NCBI GenBank assembly: GCA_028277485.1
Contig: JANQGE010000033.1
Coordinates: forward strand, 1 to 5,130
DNA: 5,130 bases
Reading direction: 5' to 3'
Source: Chlorobium sp.
GTDB lineage: Bacteria > Bacteroidota > Chlorobiia > Chlorobiales > Chlorobiaceae
In this document: in pieces, positions 1 to 5,130 of the stretch
Numbering within the stretch: the stretch's first letter is position 1
Layout of the letters: every line of letters starts with the position of its first letter
Program-made: the position numbers and the translations under genes
The notes under the pieces: generated by a model
Told to the model about the DNA's origin: nothing
Database searches by the model: none
Seen by the model: only the letters and a program-made list of their open reading frames with translations

Positions 1-100
1 GCCAGTGCTCGAAATCCTCATGTACTCTATGTACACTCCGGTTTCTGTGCTCTGTCCGCCTCGTACTCATGTCGCTCACGACAATTTATAGAGGTGCCCT
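1..100. repeat. Candidate dispersed intergenic repeat with two hairpins
   Basis: This segment has no convincing gene but has internal structure. TGTAC (21-25) and GTACA (31-35) form a 5-bp inverted repeat with a 5-base loop, and TGTCG (70-74) and CGACA (79-83) form a second one with a 4-base loop. GTACTC occurs twice (22-27, 63-68). The wording, ending near TATAGAGGTGCCC, resembles an intergenic element I remember seeing in several unrelated genomes, often mis-called as small hypothetical proteins. That is memory and was not checked. The left end lies outside the window, so it could also be the edge of a larger mobile element. The remaining bases 101-155, up to the end of mazG, show no clear terminator. 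Confidence 0.3.
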
Positions 101-155
101 TTATTTATTCCGCGATTCAATTGCACCGTTGAGCGGATAGAAAGGGGTTTCCGCG

Positions 156-977
156 CTATAATTTCTTCTTGACGCTTTCCCACAATGCATCCAACTCTTC
201 GGCAGTATGTTCCTGCCAGCTTTTGTCCGATTGGTTGACCAATTCTTCCACGGCCATGAAACGTTTCATAAACCTGTTTGTCGACTTGCGCAGTGAGTCC
301 TCGGGATTTGCTCCGATAAAGCGGCTGTAATTGACGATAGTGAACAGAATATCCCCGAATTCAACCTCTTTTTCTTCTTTCGTCCGGGCTTTTCTCAGTT
401 CACCGATTTCTTCGAGAAGTTTGTCAAGCACGCCTTCGTCACTGGTCCAGTCGAAGCCGACACCGGCAACTTTTTTCTGCACCCGGTAAGCCCGGAGGAG
501 TTCCGACATGGCTTTGGGAACACCGTCGAGGAGGCTTCTGCGTCCTTTTTCCTGCAGCTTGAGCGATTCCCAATTTTTGACGACTTCCTGTTCGTTACCG
601 GCAGCGGTTTCGCCAAACACATGCGGGTGGCGGCTGATGAGTTTTTCACAAAGGGCGTCGAAAACTTCGGAAAAATTGAACTTCCCGGACTCTTCGGCCA
701 TGATGATCTGGAAAATGACATGCAGCAAAAGGTCTCCAAGCTCTTTTTTCAACTCCATGTCATCGTTTTCGTCAATGGCATGAGCCAGTTCATAACTTTC
801 TTCGAGCAGCAGATGCACAAGTGATTCCGGAGATTGCTTTCGATCCCAAGGGCATTCGGAGCGGAGCACCTTTACCAATTTGATCACACGGTCGAATTTT
901 TCCTCAACGCTGTTCCCTGTATTATGCAGCACGTCTTCCCTGAGATGTTCTATGTTTTTTTCGCGGGACGTTTTCAT
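156..977 (-). CDS. mazG: Nucleoside triphosphate pyrophosphohydrolase MazG
   Basis: MazG is a cytoplasmic, Mg-dependent enzyme that hydrolyses NTPs and dNTPs to the monophosphate and pyrophosphate, clearing non-canonical nucleotides and, in some bacteria, affecting ppGpp levels. The 273-residue protein has the usual two MazG repeats. The first has CPWD (42-45), the metal-binding E59-E60-x-x-E63 and E79-x-x-D82, then the family signature RHPHVF (116-121). The second has GFDW (174-177), E189-E190-x-x-E193 and E206-x-x-D209. Length is close to that of E. coli MazG (263). I chose the ATG at 977 because AGGTGGAG lies 8 bases upstream. A TTG at 1058 would add 27 residues unlike the family and has no good ribosome binding site. 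It is divergent from the reductase gene, with 137 bases between. Nothing suggests damage. Confidence 0.96.
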   Translation of the reverse strand: MKTSREKNIEHLREDVLHNTGNSVEEKFDRVIKLVKVLRSECPWDRKQSPESLVHLLLEESYELAHAIDENDDMELKKELGDLLLHVIFQIIMAEESGKFNFSEVFDALCEKLISRHPHVFGETAAGNEQEVVKNWESLKLQEKGRRSLLDGVPKAMSELLRAYRVQKKVAGVGFDWTSDEGVLDKLLEEIGELRKARTKEEKEVEFGDILFTIVNYSRFIGANPEDSLRKSTNRFMKRFMAVEELVNQSDKSWQEHTAEELDALWESVKKKL

Positions 978-1114
978 GGTTTTTGCTCCACCTGGTTGTT
1001 CCTGATAGGATGCAGGCAAAGTTAATATTTCCAATGAATATTCCTTACTTTTGATCAAGATGACATAAGGGCAGGAACGGAAAAGAAAGAAGATTCAGGA
1101 AAAAAGGGCCTACG
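978..1114. other. Divergent intergenic region between mazG and the reductase gene
   Basis: Promoters for both mazG (leftward) and the reductase-mnmE pair (rightward) should lie in these 137 bases. I see an AT-rich patch with AATATT twice (1024-1029 and 1037-1042) and a perfect 8-bp palindrome TTGATCAA (1051-1058). No pair of -35 and -10 boxes with proper spacing stands out on either strand, so I do not assign promoters. The palindrome and the repeated AATATT could be regulator sites, but this is only a possibility. Confidence 0.3.
986..993 (-). promoter_or_regulatory. Ribosome binding site deciding the mazG start
   Basis: On the minus strand this reads AGGTGGAG, a strong Shine-Dalgarno match 8 bases before the ATG at 977. 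It supports the 273-residue form of MazG over the 300-residue form that would begin at the TTG at 1058. Confidence 0.75.
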
Positions 1115-1786
1115 ATGAATCTAAACGGCAAGGTTGCGGTGGTGACGGGGTCAAGTTCCGGAATAGGGCTTGAGCTTTGTCGCCTGCTGACAGCGAAGGA
1201 AGCGAGGGTTTTCGGGCTAAGCAGGAGGGAAAGCAGGGTTGATCACCCGGGATTTCACTGGCTGCAGACCGACGTGGCGAAACAGGAAGAAGTCGACAGT
1301 GCCTTCGATGCCATATTCGGGAAACATGAACAGGTTGACCTGCTGGTGAACAATGCAGGTTTCGGAGTGTTCGGCGATGTCGAGACCATCGCACCGGAAA
1401 CGTGGAACCGCCTGATAGGAACCAACCTTACAGCAATGTTTCTCTGTACAAGAAAAACCGTGCCGGGAATGAAGGCTGCCCGAAAAGGAATGATCGTCAA
1501 TGTGGTGTCGATCGCGGGGAAGCGTGGCTTCAAGGGGGGCAGTGCGTATTGCGCGTCAAAGTTCGGCGTCAACGGTTTTTCGGAAGCGCTGATGGAAGAG
1601 CTGCGTGAATATGGTATCCGTGTCTGCAGCATCAACCCCGGATCAACCGGTACGGAGTTTTTCAGCCATGCGGGGATCGAACCCAAAAAGCTGATGAATG
1701 CCGTGGATGTTGCCGCTTTGATTCTTTCTTTGATTGAACTTCCTGACGATATGCTGCCGGACCAAATGGTGGTCAGGCCAATGTAG
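1115..1786 (+). CDS. Short-chain dehydrogenase/reductase (SDR family)
   Basis: A 223-residue classical SDR oxidoreductase, expected to be a soluble NAD(P)-dependent enzyme acting on a carbonyl or alcohol; the substrate cannot be told. Seen in the sequence: the Rossmann-fold cofactor motif TGSSSGIG (11-18), D53 at the adenine-contact position, NNAG (79-82), and the complete catalytic tetrad N104, S132, Y145 and K149 in the YxxxK arrangement, followed by NPG (174-176). Two arginines after the second strand (R37, R38) suggest a preference for NADP(H). Length is near the low end for the family (about 220-280), and the C-terminal substrate loop is short. The start is supported by AAGGG (1104-1108), 6 bases before the ATG. 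It lies 35 bases upstream of mnmE on the same strand and may be co-transcribed with it. Relatives include FabG-like and sepiapterin-reductase-like enzymes. Confidence 0.93.
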   Translation: MNLNGKVAVVTGSSSGIGLELCRLLTAKEARVFGLSRRESRVDHPGFHWLQTDVAKQEEVDSAFDAIFGKHEQVDLLVNNAGFGVFGDVETIAPETWNRLIGTNLTAMFLCTRKTVPGMKAARKGMIVNVVSIAGKRGFKGGSAYCASKFGVNGFSEALMEELREYGIRVCSINPGSTGTEFFSHAGIEPKKLMNAVDVAALILSLIELPDDMLPDQMVVRPM

Positions 1787-1821
1787 AGCTGCTTTTTGAA
1801 CGATTAAGGCGCCCTAAGGTT

Positions 1822-3243
1822 ATGAGCGATCTTTCTTCTCTACCCGTTCAGGGTGAACCGGTTGCCGCTGTTGCGACCCCGGTGGGAGTCGGGGCGCTGG
1901 CCGTTGTGCGGATGAGCGGCGAGGGTGTTTTGGCTATTGCCGACCGGGTATTTACCAAAGCCCGTTCCCCGGAAACACTTCTTGCCGACTCACCGGGATA
2001 TACCGCTCATTTCGGAAAGCTGTATGATGGGGATTCGATGATCGACGAGGTGATCGTGCTGGTGTTCAGGTCTCCCGATTCGTTTACGGTTGAAGATATG
2101 GTTGAGATCACCTGTCACGGCGGCCCGGTGGTGACGAAGCATGTGCTGAAACTGCTGCTCGACAACGGATGCAGGCTTGCCGAGCCGGGTGAATTTACGC
2201 GAAGGGCTTTCCTGAACGGGCGGATCGATCTCCTGCAGGCGGAAGCGATCGGTGAAATGATCCACGCGCGTTCCGAATCGGCTTACCGTACAGCGGTGAA
2301 CCAGATGAAAGGGACATTGTCCGGGAAGCTGAATTCGTTGCGGGAACAGCTTCTGCATTCATGCGCCCTGCTCGAACTCGAACTGGATTTCAGCGAAGAA
2401 GATGTTGAGTTCCAGAGCCGAGAAGAGTTGAGCGGACAGGTCGATATGCTGCAAAAGGAAGTCGAAAAACTTGTGGAATCCTACCAACACGGCAGGCTGC
2501 TGAGCGAAGGGGTTGCTACAGCCATCATAGGCAGGCCCAATGCCGGTAAATCGACGCTGCTCAACGCCCTGCTCGGCGAAGAGCGGGCAATTGTCAGTCA
2601 CATGCCCGGTACAACCAGAGACTACATCGAGGAGTGTTTTATTCATGAGAAGACCATGTTTCGCCTGACCGACACCGCCGGACTTCGCGAGGTGGATGAA
2701 GAGGTGGAGCATGAAGGTGTCCGGCGCAGTTACCAGAAAATTGCCGAGGCAGACCTGGTGCTTTTTCTGCTCGACGTTGGCAGTGATATGTATGAGGAAG
2801 AAGTGGTTGCTGCTACCCGTCTTCGCGAGAGGTATCCTGAAACAAAACTGCTGGTTGTTGCTAACAAAATTGACAGCGTTGAGGACAGTCGGAGGCGGAT
2901 GCGGATTCTTGAGGAAAAGGCCGGGAGCAGGATGATCGGCATATCAGCACTGAAACAGGAGGGCTTGGGTGAACTGAAAGCAGAGATGAATTCGATGGTC
3001 GAAGGATTGGACAAATTGCACGACGCGAGCGTGCTCGTCACCAGCATGCGCCACTACGAAGCCCTGCGCAACGCCGCCGATGCACTGCGGAACGCCCGCG
3101 AACTGATCGAAGCGCAATCCGAAACCGAACTCATAGCCTTCGAACTCCGCTCCGCTCTCGACTACGTCGGCGAGATCACCGGCAAAGTGGTTAACGAGGA
3201 GGTGCTCAATGTTATCTTCGGGCAGTTTTGTATCGGGAAATAG
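1822..3243 (+). CDS. mnmE: tRNA uridine-5-carboxymethylaminomethyl(34) synthesis GTPase MnmE
   Basis: MnmE (also TrmE/ThdF) works with MnmG to place the carboxymethylaminomethyl group on wobble uridine 34 of certain tRNAs, using GTP hydrolysis and a folate-derived carbon. The 473-residue protein has the N-terminal folate-binding domain (about 12-130, with TCHGGP and EFTRRAFLNGRIDL), a helical domain, and an inserted G domain: G1 GRPNAGKST (237-245, with N240 at the potassium-binding position), G2 GTTRD (263-267), G3 DTAG (284-287), E296 at the place of the catalytic glutamate (E282 in E. coli), and G4 NKID (348-351). It ends with the hallmark FCIGK, so the catalytic cysteine is C470. It is slightly longer than the E. 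coli protein (454). AAGG lies only 2 bases before the ATG, with another AAGG 12 bases before, so the ribosome binding site is not ideal. The gene is intact up to its natural end, even though foreign-looking DNA follows. Confidence 0.98.
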   Translation: MSDLSSLPVQGEPVAAVATPVGVGALAVVRMSGEGVLAIADRVFTKARSPETLLADSPGYTAHFGKLYDGDSMIDEVIVLVFRSPDSFTVEDMVEITCHGGPVVTKHVLKLLLDNGCRLAEPGEFTRRAFLNGRIDLLQAEAIGEMIHARSESAYRTAVNQMKGTLSGKLNSLREQLLHSCALLELELDFSEEDVEFQSREELSGQVDMLQKEVEKLVESYQHGRLLSEGVATAIIGRPNAGKSTLLNALLGEERAIVSHMPGTTRDYIEECFIHEKTMFRLTDTAGLREVDEEVEHEGVRRSYQKIAEADLVLFLLDVGSDMYEEEVVAATRLRERYPETKLLVVANKIDSVEDSRRRMRILEEKAGSRMIGISALKQEGLGELKAEMNSMVEGLDKLHDASVLVTSMRHYEALRNAADALRNARELIEAQSETELIAFELRSALDYVGEITGKVVNEEVLNVIFGQFCIGK

Positions 3244-3251
3244 TTTTTTTG

Positions 3252-3284
3252 GATCAAGAGGTTTCGTCTCGTCGTTTCTTGATC
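3252..3284 (+). terminator. Hairpin downstream of mnmE, possible terminator
   Basis: GATCAAGA (3252-3259) pairs perfectly with TCTTGATC (3277-3284), giving an 8-bp stem with a 17-base loop, starting 8 bases after the mnmE stop codon. A run of seven T (3244-3250) lies before the stem rather than after it. The sequence after the stem is not T-rich enough for a standard Rho-independent terminator. It may still end or stabilise the mnmE transcript. Confidence 0.35.
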
Positions 3285-3378
3285 GGATGAGTTGTTTTGT
3301 TTACGGAACAACGGAGCCCCTAACAATTTGACCCATTGATTCAAGAGAAAATCCTCAATTGCTCTTTTCAGTCGTATT

Positions 3379-3400
3379 GGGCAGGTTTTTCTGTATCGAG
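3379..3400 (+). repeat. Imperfect second copy of the mnmE 3' end (possible att-site remnant)
   Basis: This stretch contains GGGCAG, a T run, TGTATCG and G, and matches the last codons of mnmE at 3220-3237, with four extra bases in the middle and one mismatch. Read in one frame, it and its left neighbour (from 3371) encode VVLGRFFCIE, compared with VIFGQFCIGK at the real end of MnmE. The two copies are 159 bases apart. The 3' end of mnmE is the known integration site of SGI1-type islands, so a duplicated end is what an old or secondary attachment site would leave. The match is short and imperfect, and chance similarity is not excluded. Confidence 0.4.
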
Positions 3401-3488
3401 TGGTGTCCAGGTAGAGTTGAAGACCAGTTAGGCTTGAGCAGGCAAGGGAGGTCGTTAAGTGATATTCAAAGATAAAGATGATTTCTGT

Positions 3489-3504
3489 TACATTGATGTA
3501 TAAG
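3489..3504 (+). promoter_or_regulatory. Possible -10 box overlapping a palindromic operator of the antitoxin gene
   Basis: TACAT-TG-ATGTA (3489-3500) is a perfect 5-bp inverted repeat with a 2-base spacer. Its right arm overlaps TATAAG (3499-3504), a fair -10 box. No good -35 box lies 16-18 bases upstream. Antitoxins of the Phd/YefM and RelB groups usually repress their own promoter by binding a palindrome at the -10 region, and this position fits that pattern. Transcription from here would begin close to the start codon at 3526. Confidence 0.35.
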
Positions 3505-3515
3505 AATACGAAAAC

Positions 3516-3523
3516 GGGGGGGG
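3516..3523 (+). repeat. Run of eight G forming the antitoxin ribosome binding site
   Basis: Eight consecutive G lie two bases before the ATG at 3526. The left part of the run is at proper Shine-Dalgarno distance and can pair with the C-rich anti-SD of 16S rRNA. Runs of this length are prone to slippage. A length change would alter the spacing to the start codon, or the reading frame if translation begins at the upstream ATG at 3478. Confidence 0.5.
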
Positions 3524-3525
3524 AC

Positions 3526-3732
3526 ATGATATCAGTCAAAGACCTGAATCCTGACTACATAACTGATGCCAATGGTCACAAACGAGCAGTGATTTTGCCT
3601 CTTAAGGAGTACGAGGAACTGCTCGAAGATCTGAATGATCTTGCTGTAGCTGCGGAGCGGCGCGATGAATCCGGGATTGCTCATAACAGAGTTATGGAAG
3701 AGCTGAAACGGAATGGATACGTATCGGATTGA
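3526..3732 (+). CDS. RelB/Phd-like antitoxin of a type II toxin-antitoxin pair
   Basis: A 68-residue acidic protein whose N-terminal half (YITDANGHKRAVILPLKEYE, 11-30) is typical of small antitoxins of the Phd/YefM/RelB type found before RelE/ParE toxins. That half would form the DNA-binding dimer. The helical C-terminal half (LLEDLNDLAVAAERRDE onward) would wrap the toxin. Its expected role is to neutralise the toxin and repress the operon. The same frame is open back to an ATG at 3478, giving 84 residues, but the extra 16 residues are unlike the family and include the G run, so I prefer 3526. Its last 20 bases overlap the start of the toxin frame (3713-3732), the usual translational coupling of such pairs. 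The antitoxin looks intact although its toxin does not. The exact family is uncertain. Confidence 0.8.
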   Translation: MISVKDLNPDYITDANGHKRAVILPLKEYEELLEDLNDLAVAAERRDESGIAHNRVMEELKRNGYVSD

Positions 3733-4114
3733 GTGGAAGCCTTCGGCATTAAAGGAGTTGAAACGGATCGATAAAACAATAGTCCCTCGTATTGTCGATG
3801 CCGTTCAGTCATTGGCGGCCAATCCTCGACCTTCAGGAGTACGCAAGATTAAGGGGACCAGCCGGTTGTTTCGTTCCAAAAAATGGCGGTATTGGTATTG
3901 CGATTACGTCAAGGTTTTTCTATACTGTAAAAAACCTTTCGCATGGGAAAGTATTGTACGACAGAAGAAGCCGCCGAATATCTTGGTGTTTCAACCGCAA
4001 GAGTCAGGCAATATATACAAGAAGAGCGCCTTACGTCCGAAAAGTCCGGGCGTGACCACCTTATTGATTATGTTGCGCTTTATGATTTTGCCAGCAACGG
4101 ACGAAAAAAAATAG
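3713..4114 (+). pseudogene. RelE/ParE-like toxin gene, C-terminal half scrambled
   Basis: RelE/ParE toxins are proteins of about 85-95 residues that cleave mRNA on the ribosome or inhibit gyrase. Residues 1-54 of this 133-codon frame fit well: YRIEWKPSALKELKRID (4-20) and LAANPRPSGVRKIKGTSRLF (34-53, with the NPRPxGxxKIKG signature). After the A6 run (3878-3883) the frame loses similarity. The expected RIRVGDYRVIYTV strands are better matched one frame over, where SRFFYTVK is read at about 3909-3932, while the DY pair itself (3902-3907) remains in the first frame. The usual end, VRVxHRxxVY, is absent from this frame, and the frame runs on as unrelated sequence to 4114, overlapping the methyltransferase by 172 bases. 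I infer one or more indels plus truncation at the junction with the next gene. An intact but divergent toxin is less likely. The frame itself has no stop before 4114, so a chimeric protein could be made. Confidence 0.65.
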
Positions 4115-5040
4115 GGAGACCTAATAAGAAAGATCCTCCACCGTCAAGCGGGCTCCAGAATCAGTTTGTGACAGCAGCCGAAGCGCCTAACTTTGTGGAG
4201 CAAGAAAATGGCCCTACCGTTATCAATGGTGATACGCGTGAAGTAATCAGCAGGTTACCTGACAACACCTTCAGATGTGTCATAACTTCTCCTCCGTATT
4301 GGGGGGTACGAGACTATGGTGTTACGGATCAGATTGGGGCTGAGCCTGATCTGAATGACTACATTCATTCCTTGGTGGAGGTTTTTTCAGAGGTTAAGCG
4401 GGTTCTGAAACCTGATGGCACTTTTTGGTTAAATATTGGAAACACTTATACCTCGGGTGGCCGCAAATGGCGACAGGCAGATGCAAAAAACAAGGGACGG
4501 GCAATGTCCTACCGGCCTCCTACTCCTGAAGGATTAAAGAAAAAGGATCTGATCGGAGTGGCGTGGATGGTTGCTATGGCATGCCAGCAGGAGGGATGGT
4601 ACCTTAGAAATGACATTATCTGGCATAAGCCAAATTGCCAGCCCGAAAGTGTAAGAGATCGGTTGACGGTGGCTCATGAATATCTTTTCATGTTTTCAAA
4701 GTCTGAACGTTACTTCTTTAAACAGGAAGCGATTAGGGAATCTTATAGTAACGGAAACGGCTTGAAAAACAAACGTACCGTTTGGTCAATCAATACTGAA
4801 CCGTGTCCGGAAGCGCATTTTGCGGTATTTCCAAGAAATCTTGTCAGACCATGCGTTTTAGCAGGTTCGGAAGAAGGCGATGCAGTTCTTGATCCTTTCT
4901 ACGGGGCAGGAACAGTGGGAATGGTCGCACAGGAACTTAACAGAAAATGCACTGGCATAGAAATCAACGATGGGTACGTCGATATAGCACGCAAAAGAAC
5001 CTCAAAAGTACAAGGATCTTTCATGTTTCAGGAATCGTGA
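3943..5040 (+). CDS. Beta-class DNA methyltransferase with N-terminal helix-turn-helix domain
   Basis: A 365-residue S-adenosylmethionine-dependent enzyme that should methylate an exocyclic amino group in DNA. Residues 5-50 form an excisionase/MerR-like helix-turn-helix (CTTEEAAEYLGVSTARVRQ, then SGRDHLIDYVALYDFA), ending in a basic patch with GRP (58-60), as in stand-alone small HTH proteins. A linker (64-90) leads to the methyltransferase: NGD (95-97), catalytic motif IV TSPPYWG (115-121), IIWHKPN and RDRLTVAHEY, then RTVWSI and HFAVFPRNLV, motif I DPFYGAGT (317-324) and TGIEIN (337-342). The order IV before I defines the beta class. SPPY is more frequent in N4-cytosine enzymes, but N6-adenine is possible. 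The start is fixed by a stop codon 15 bases upstream (3928-3930), but no good ribosome binding site is visible. No restriction enzyme accompanies it. It looks AT-richer than mnmE, suggesting transfer. Confidence 0.9.
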   Translation: MGKYCTTEEAAEYLGVSTARVRQYIQEERLTSEKSGRDHLIDYVALYDFASNGRKKIGRPNKKDPPPSSGLQNQFVTAAEAPNFVEQENGPTVINGDTREVISRLPDNTFRCVITSPPYWGVRDYGVTDQIGAEPDLNDYIHSLVEVFSEVKRVLKPDGTFWLNIGNTYTSGGRKWRQADAKNKGRAMSYRPPTPEGLKKKDLIGVAWMVAMACQQEGWYLRNDIIWHKPNCQPESVRDRLTVAHEYLFMFSKSERYFFKQEAIRESYSNGNGLKNKRTVWSINTEPCPEAHFAVFPRNLVRPCVLAGSEEGDAVLDPFYGAGTVGMVAQELNRKCTGIEINDGYVDIARKRTSKVQGSFMFQES

Positions 5041-5130
5041 ATTCCCATTGGGCATGTAAAATACAGTAGCATTTCAACAGGTTTTTTACCTGAAGCTTTC
5101 TCTCGCTACCACCATCAAAGTAGAGTTGGA
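5041..5130. other. Gene-free right end of the window
   Basis: No gene is visible. It contains a small perfect hairpin, CAGGT (5078-5082) with ACCTG (5088-5092) around a loop of five T, which has no following T run and is a weak terminator candidate for the methyltransferase. It also shares the short words ATTGGGCA, CAGGTTTTT and GTAGAGTTG, in this order, with the region 3376-3419 upstream of the antitoxin. Confidence 0.4.

Larger units (their letters stand above)
3244..3525. other. Gene-free stretch between mnmE and the antitoxin
   Basis: These 282 bases hold no gene I can support on either strand. They contain the hairpin at 3252-3284, a partial second copy of the mnmE 3' end at 3379-3400, a palindrome with a possible -10 box at 3489-3504, and a run of eight G at 3516-3523. 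A 125-codon open frame on the minus strand here runs into the 3' end of mnmE and looks like no known protein. The stretch reads as the scarred edge of an integrated segment. Confidence 0.6.

Noticed and set aside
1..132. Open frame of 43 codons from the left edge on the plus strand
   Set aside because: It has no visible start, lies in the structured repeat-like segment, and has no recognisable protein features; both strands of such repeats stay open by chance.
978..1058. N-terminal extension of MazG from a TTG at 1058
   Set aside because: The extra 27 residues do not fit MazG, there is no ribosome binding site before the TTG, and a strong one lies before the ATG at 977.
3244..3525. tRNA gene or CRISPR array as insertion site in the intergenic stretch
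   Set aside because: No cloverleaf pattern, no CCA end and no regularly spaced repeats are visible.
3162..3539. 125-codon open frame on the minus strand after mnmE
   Set aside because: It overlaps the end of mnmE on the opposite strand, has no known motif, and its start has no supporting signal.
3945..3968. HGKVLYDRR read as the real C-terminal motif of the toxin
   Set aside because: The same bases encode the well-conserved start of the HTH domain (YCTTEEAA) in another frame, so the resemblance to the toxin ending HRxxVYDR is probably accidental.
3792..4055. Separate 87-residue gene in the third frame within the toxin and methyltransferase region
   Set aside because: Its N-terminal part is a shadow of the toxin frame. 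Only the short SRFFYTVK part has meaning, as a displaced piece of the toxin.
5078..5092. Rho-independent terminator after the methyltransferase
   Set aside because: The stem is only 5 bp, the T run is in the loop rather than after the stem, and the next bases are mixed.

Overview
The window looks like a bacterial chromosome in which a conserved housekeeping block (positions 156-3243) meets a small accessory segment (about 3244-5130). The MnmE and MazG proteins resemble those I remember from green sulfur bacteria (Chlorobiota: Chlorobium, Prosthecochloris, Chlorobaculum). That placement is an inference from protein wording, since no database could be searched.

Layout. Positions 1-155 hold no convincing gene. 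The first 100 bases have two small hairpins and look like a dispersed intergenic repeat. mazG (156-977, minus strand) encodes a two-domain nucleoside triphosphate pyrophosphohydrolase. It is divergent from a short-chain dehydrogenase/reductase gene (1115-1786, plus), which is followed after 35 bases by mnmE (1822-3243, plus), the tRNA wobble-uridine modification GTPase. All three are full length with their key catalytic residues. They are linked by position only; no common pathway is evident, though MazG and MnmE both serve cell upkeep (nucleotide pool cleaning and translation fidelity).

Downstream of mnmE the character changes. A gene-free stretch of 282 bases (3244-3525) carries a hairpin and a short, imperfect second copy of the last codons of mnmE, of the kind left when an element integrates at the 3' end of that gene. 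The 3' end of mnmE is an established genomic-island target in other bacteria (SGI1 in Salmonella). After it come an intact RelB/Phd-like antitoxin (3526-3732), a RelE/ParE-like toxin gene that overlaps it by 20 bases but whose C-terminal half is scrambled (3713-4114), and a DNA methyltransferase (3943-5040) whose start codon lies inside the damaged toxin. The methyltransferase is beta class with a TSPPY motif and carries an excisionase-type helix-turn-helix domain at its N-terminus. The last 90 bases hold no gene.

The most interesting part is the accessory cassette: an orphan-looking methyltransferase with a built-in DNA-binding head, apparently joined to the ruins of a toxin and probably expressed from the surviving antitoxin promoter. 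No restriction endonuclease, integrase or transposase is visible in the window.
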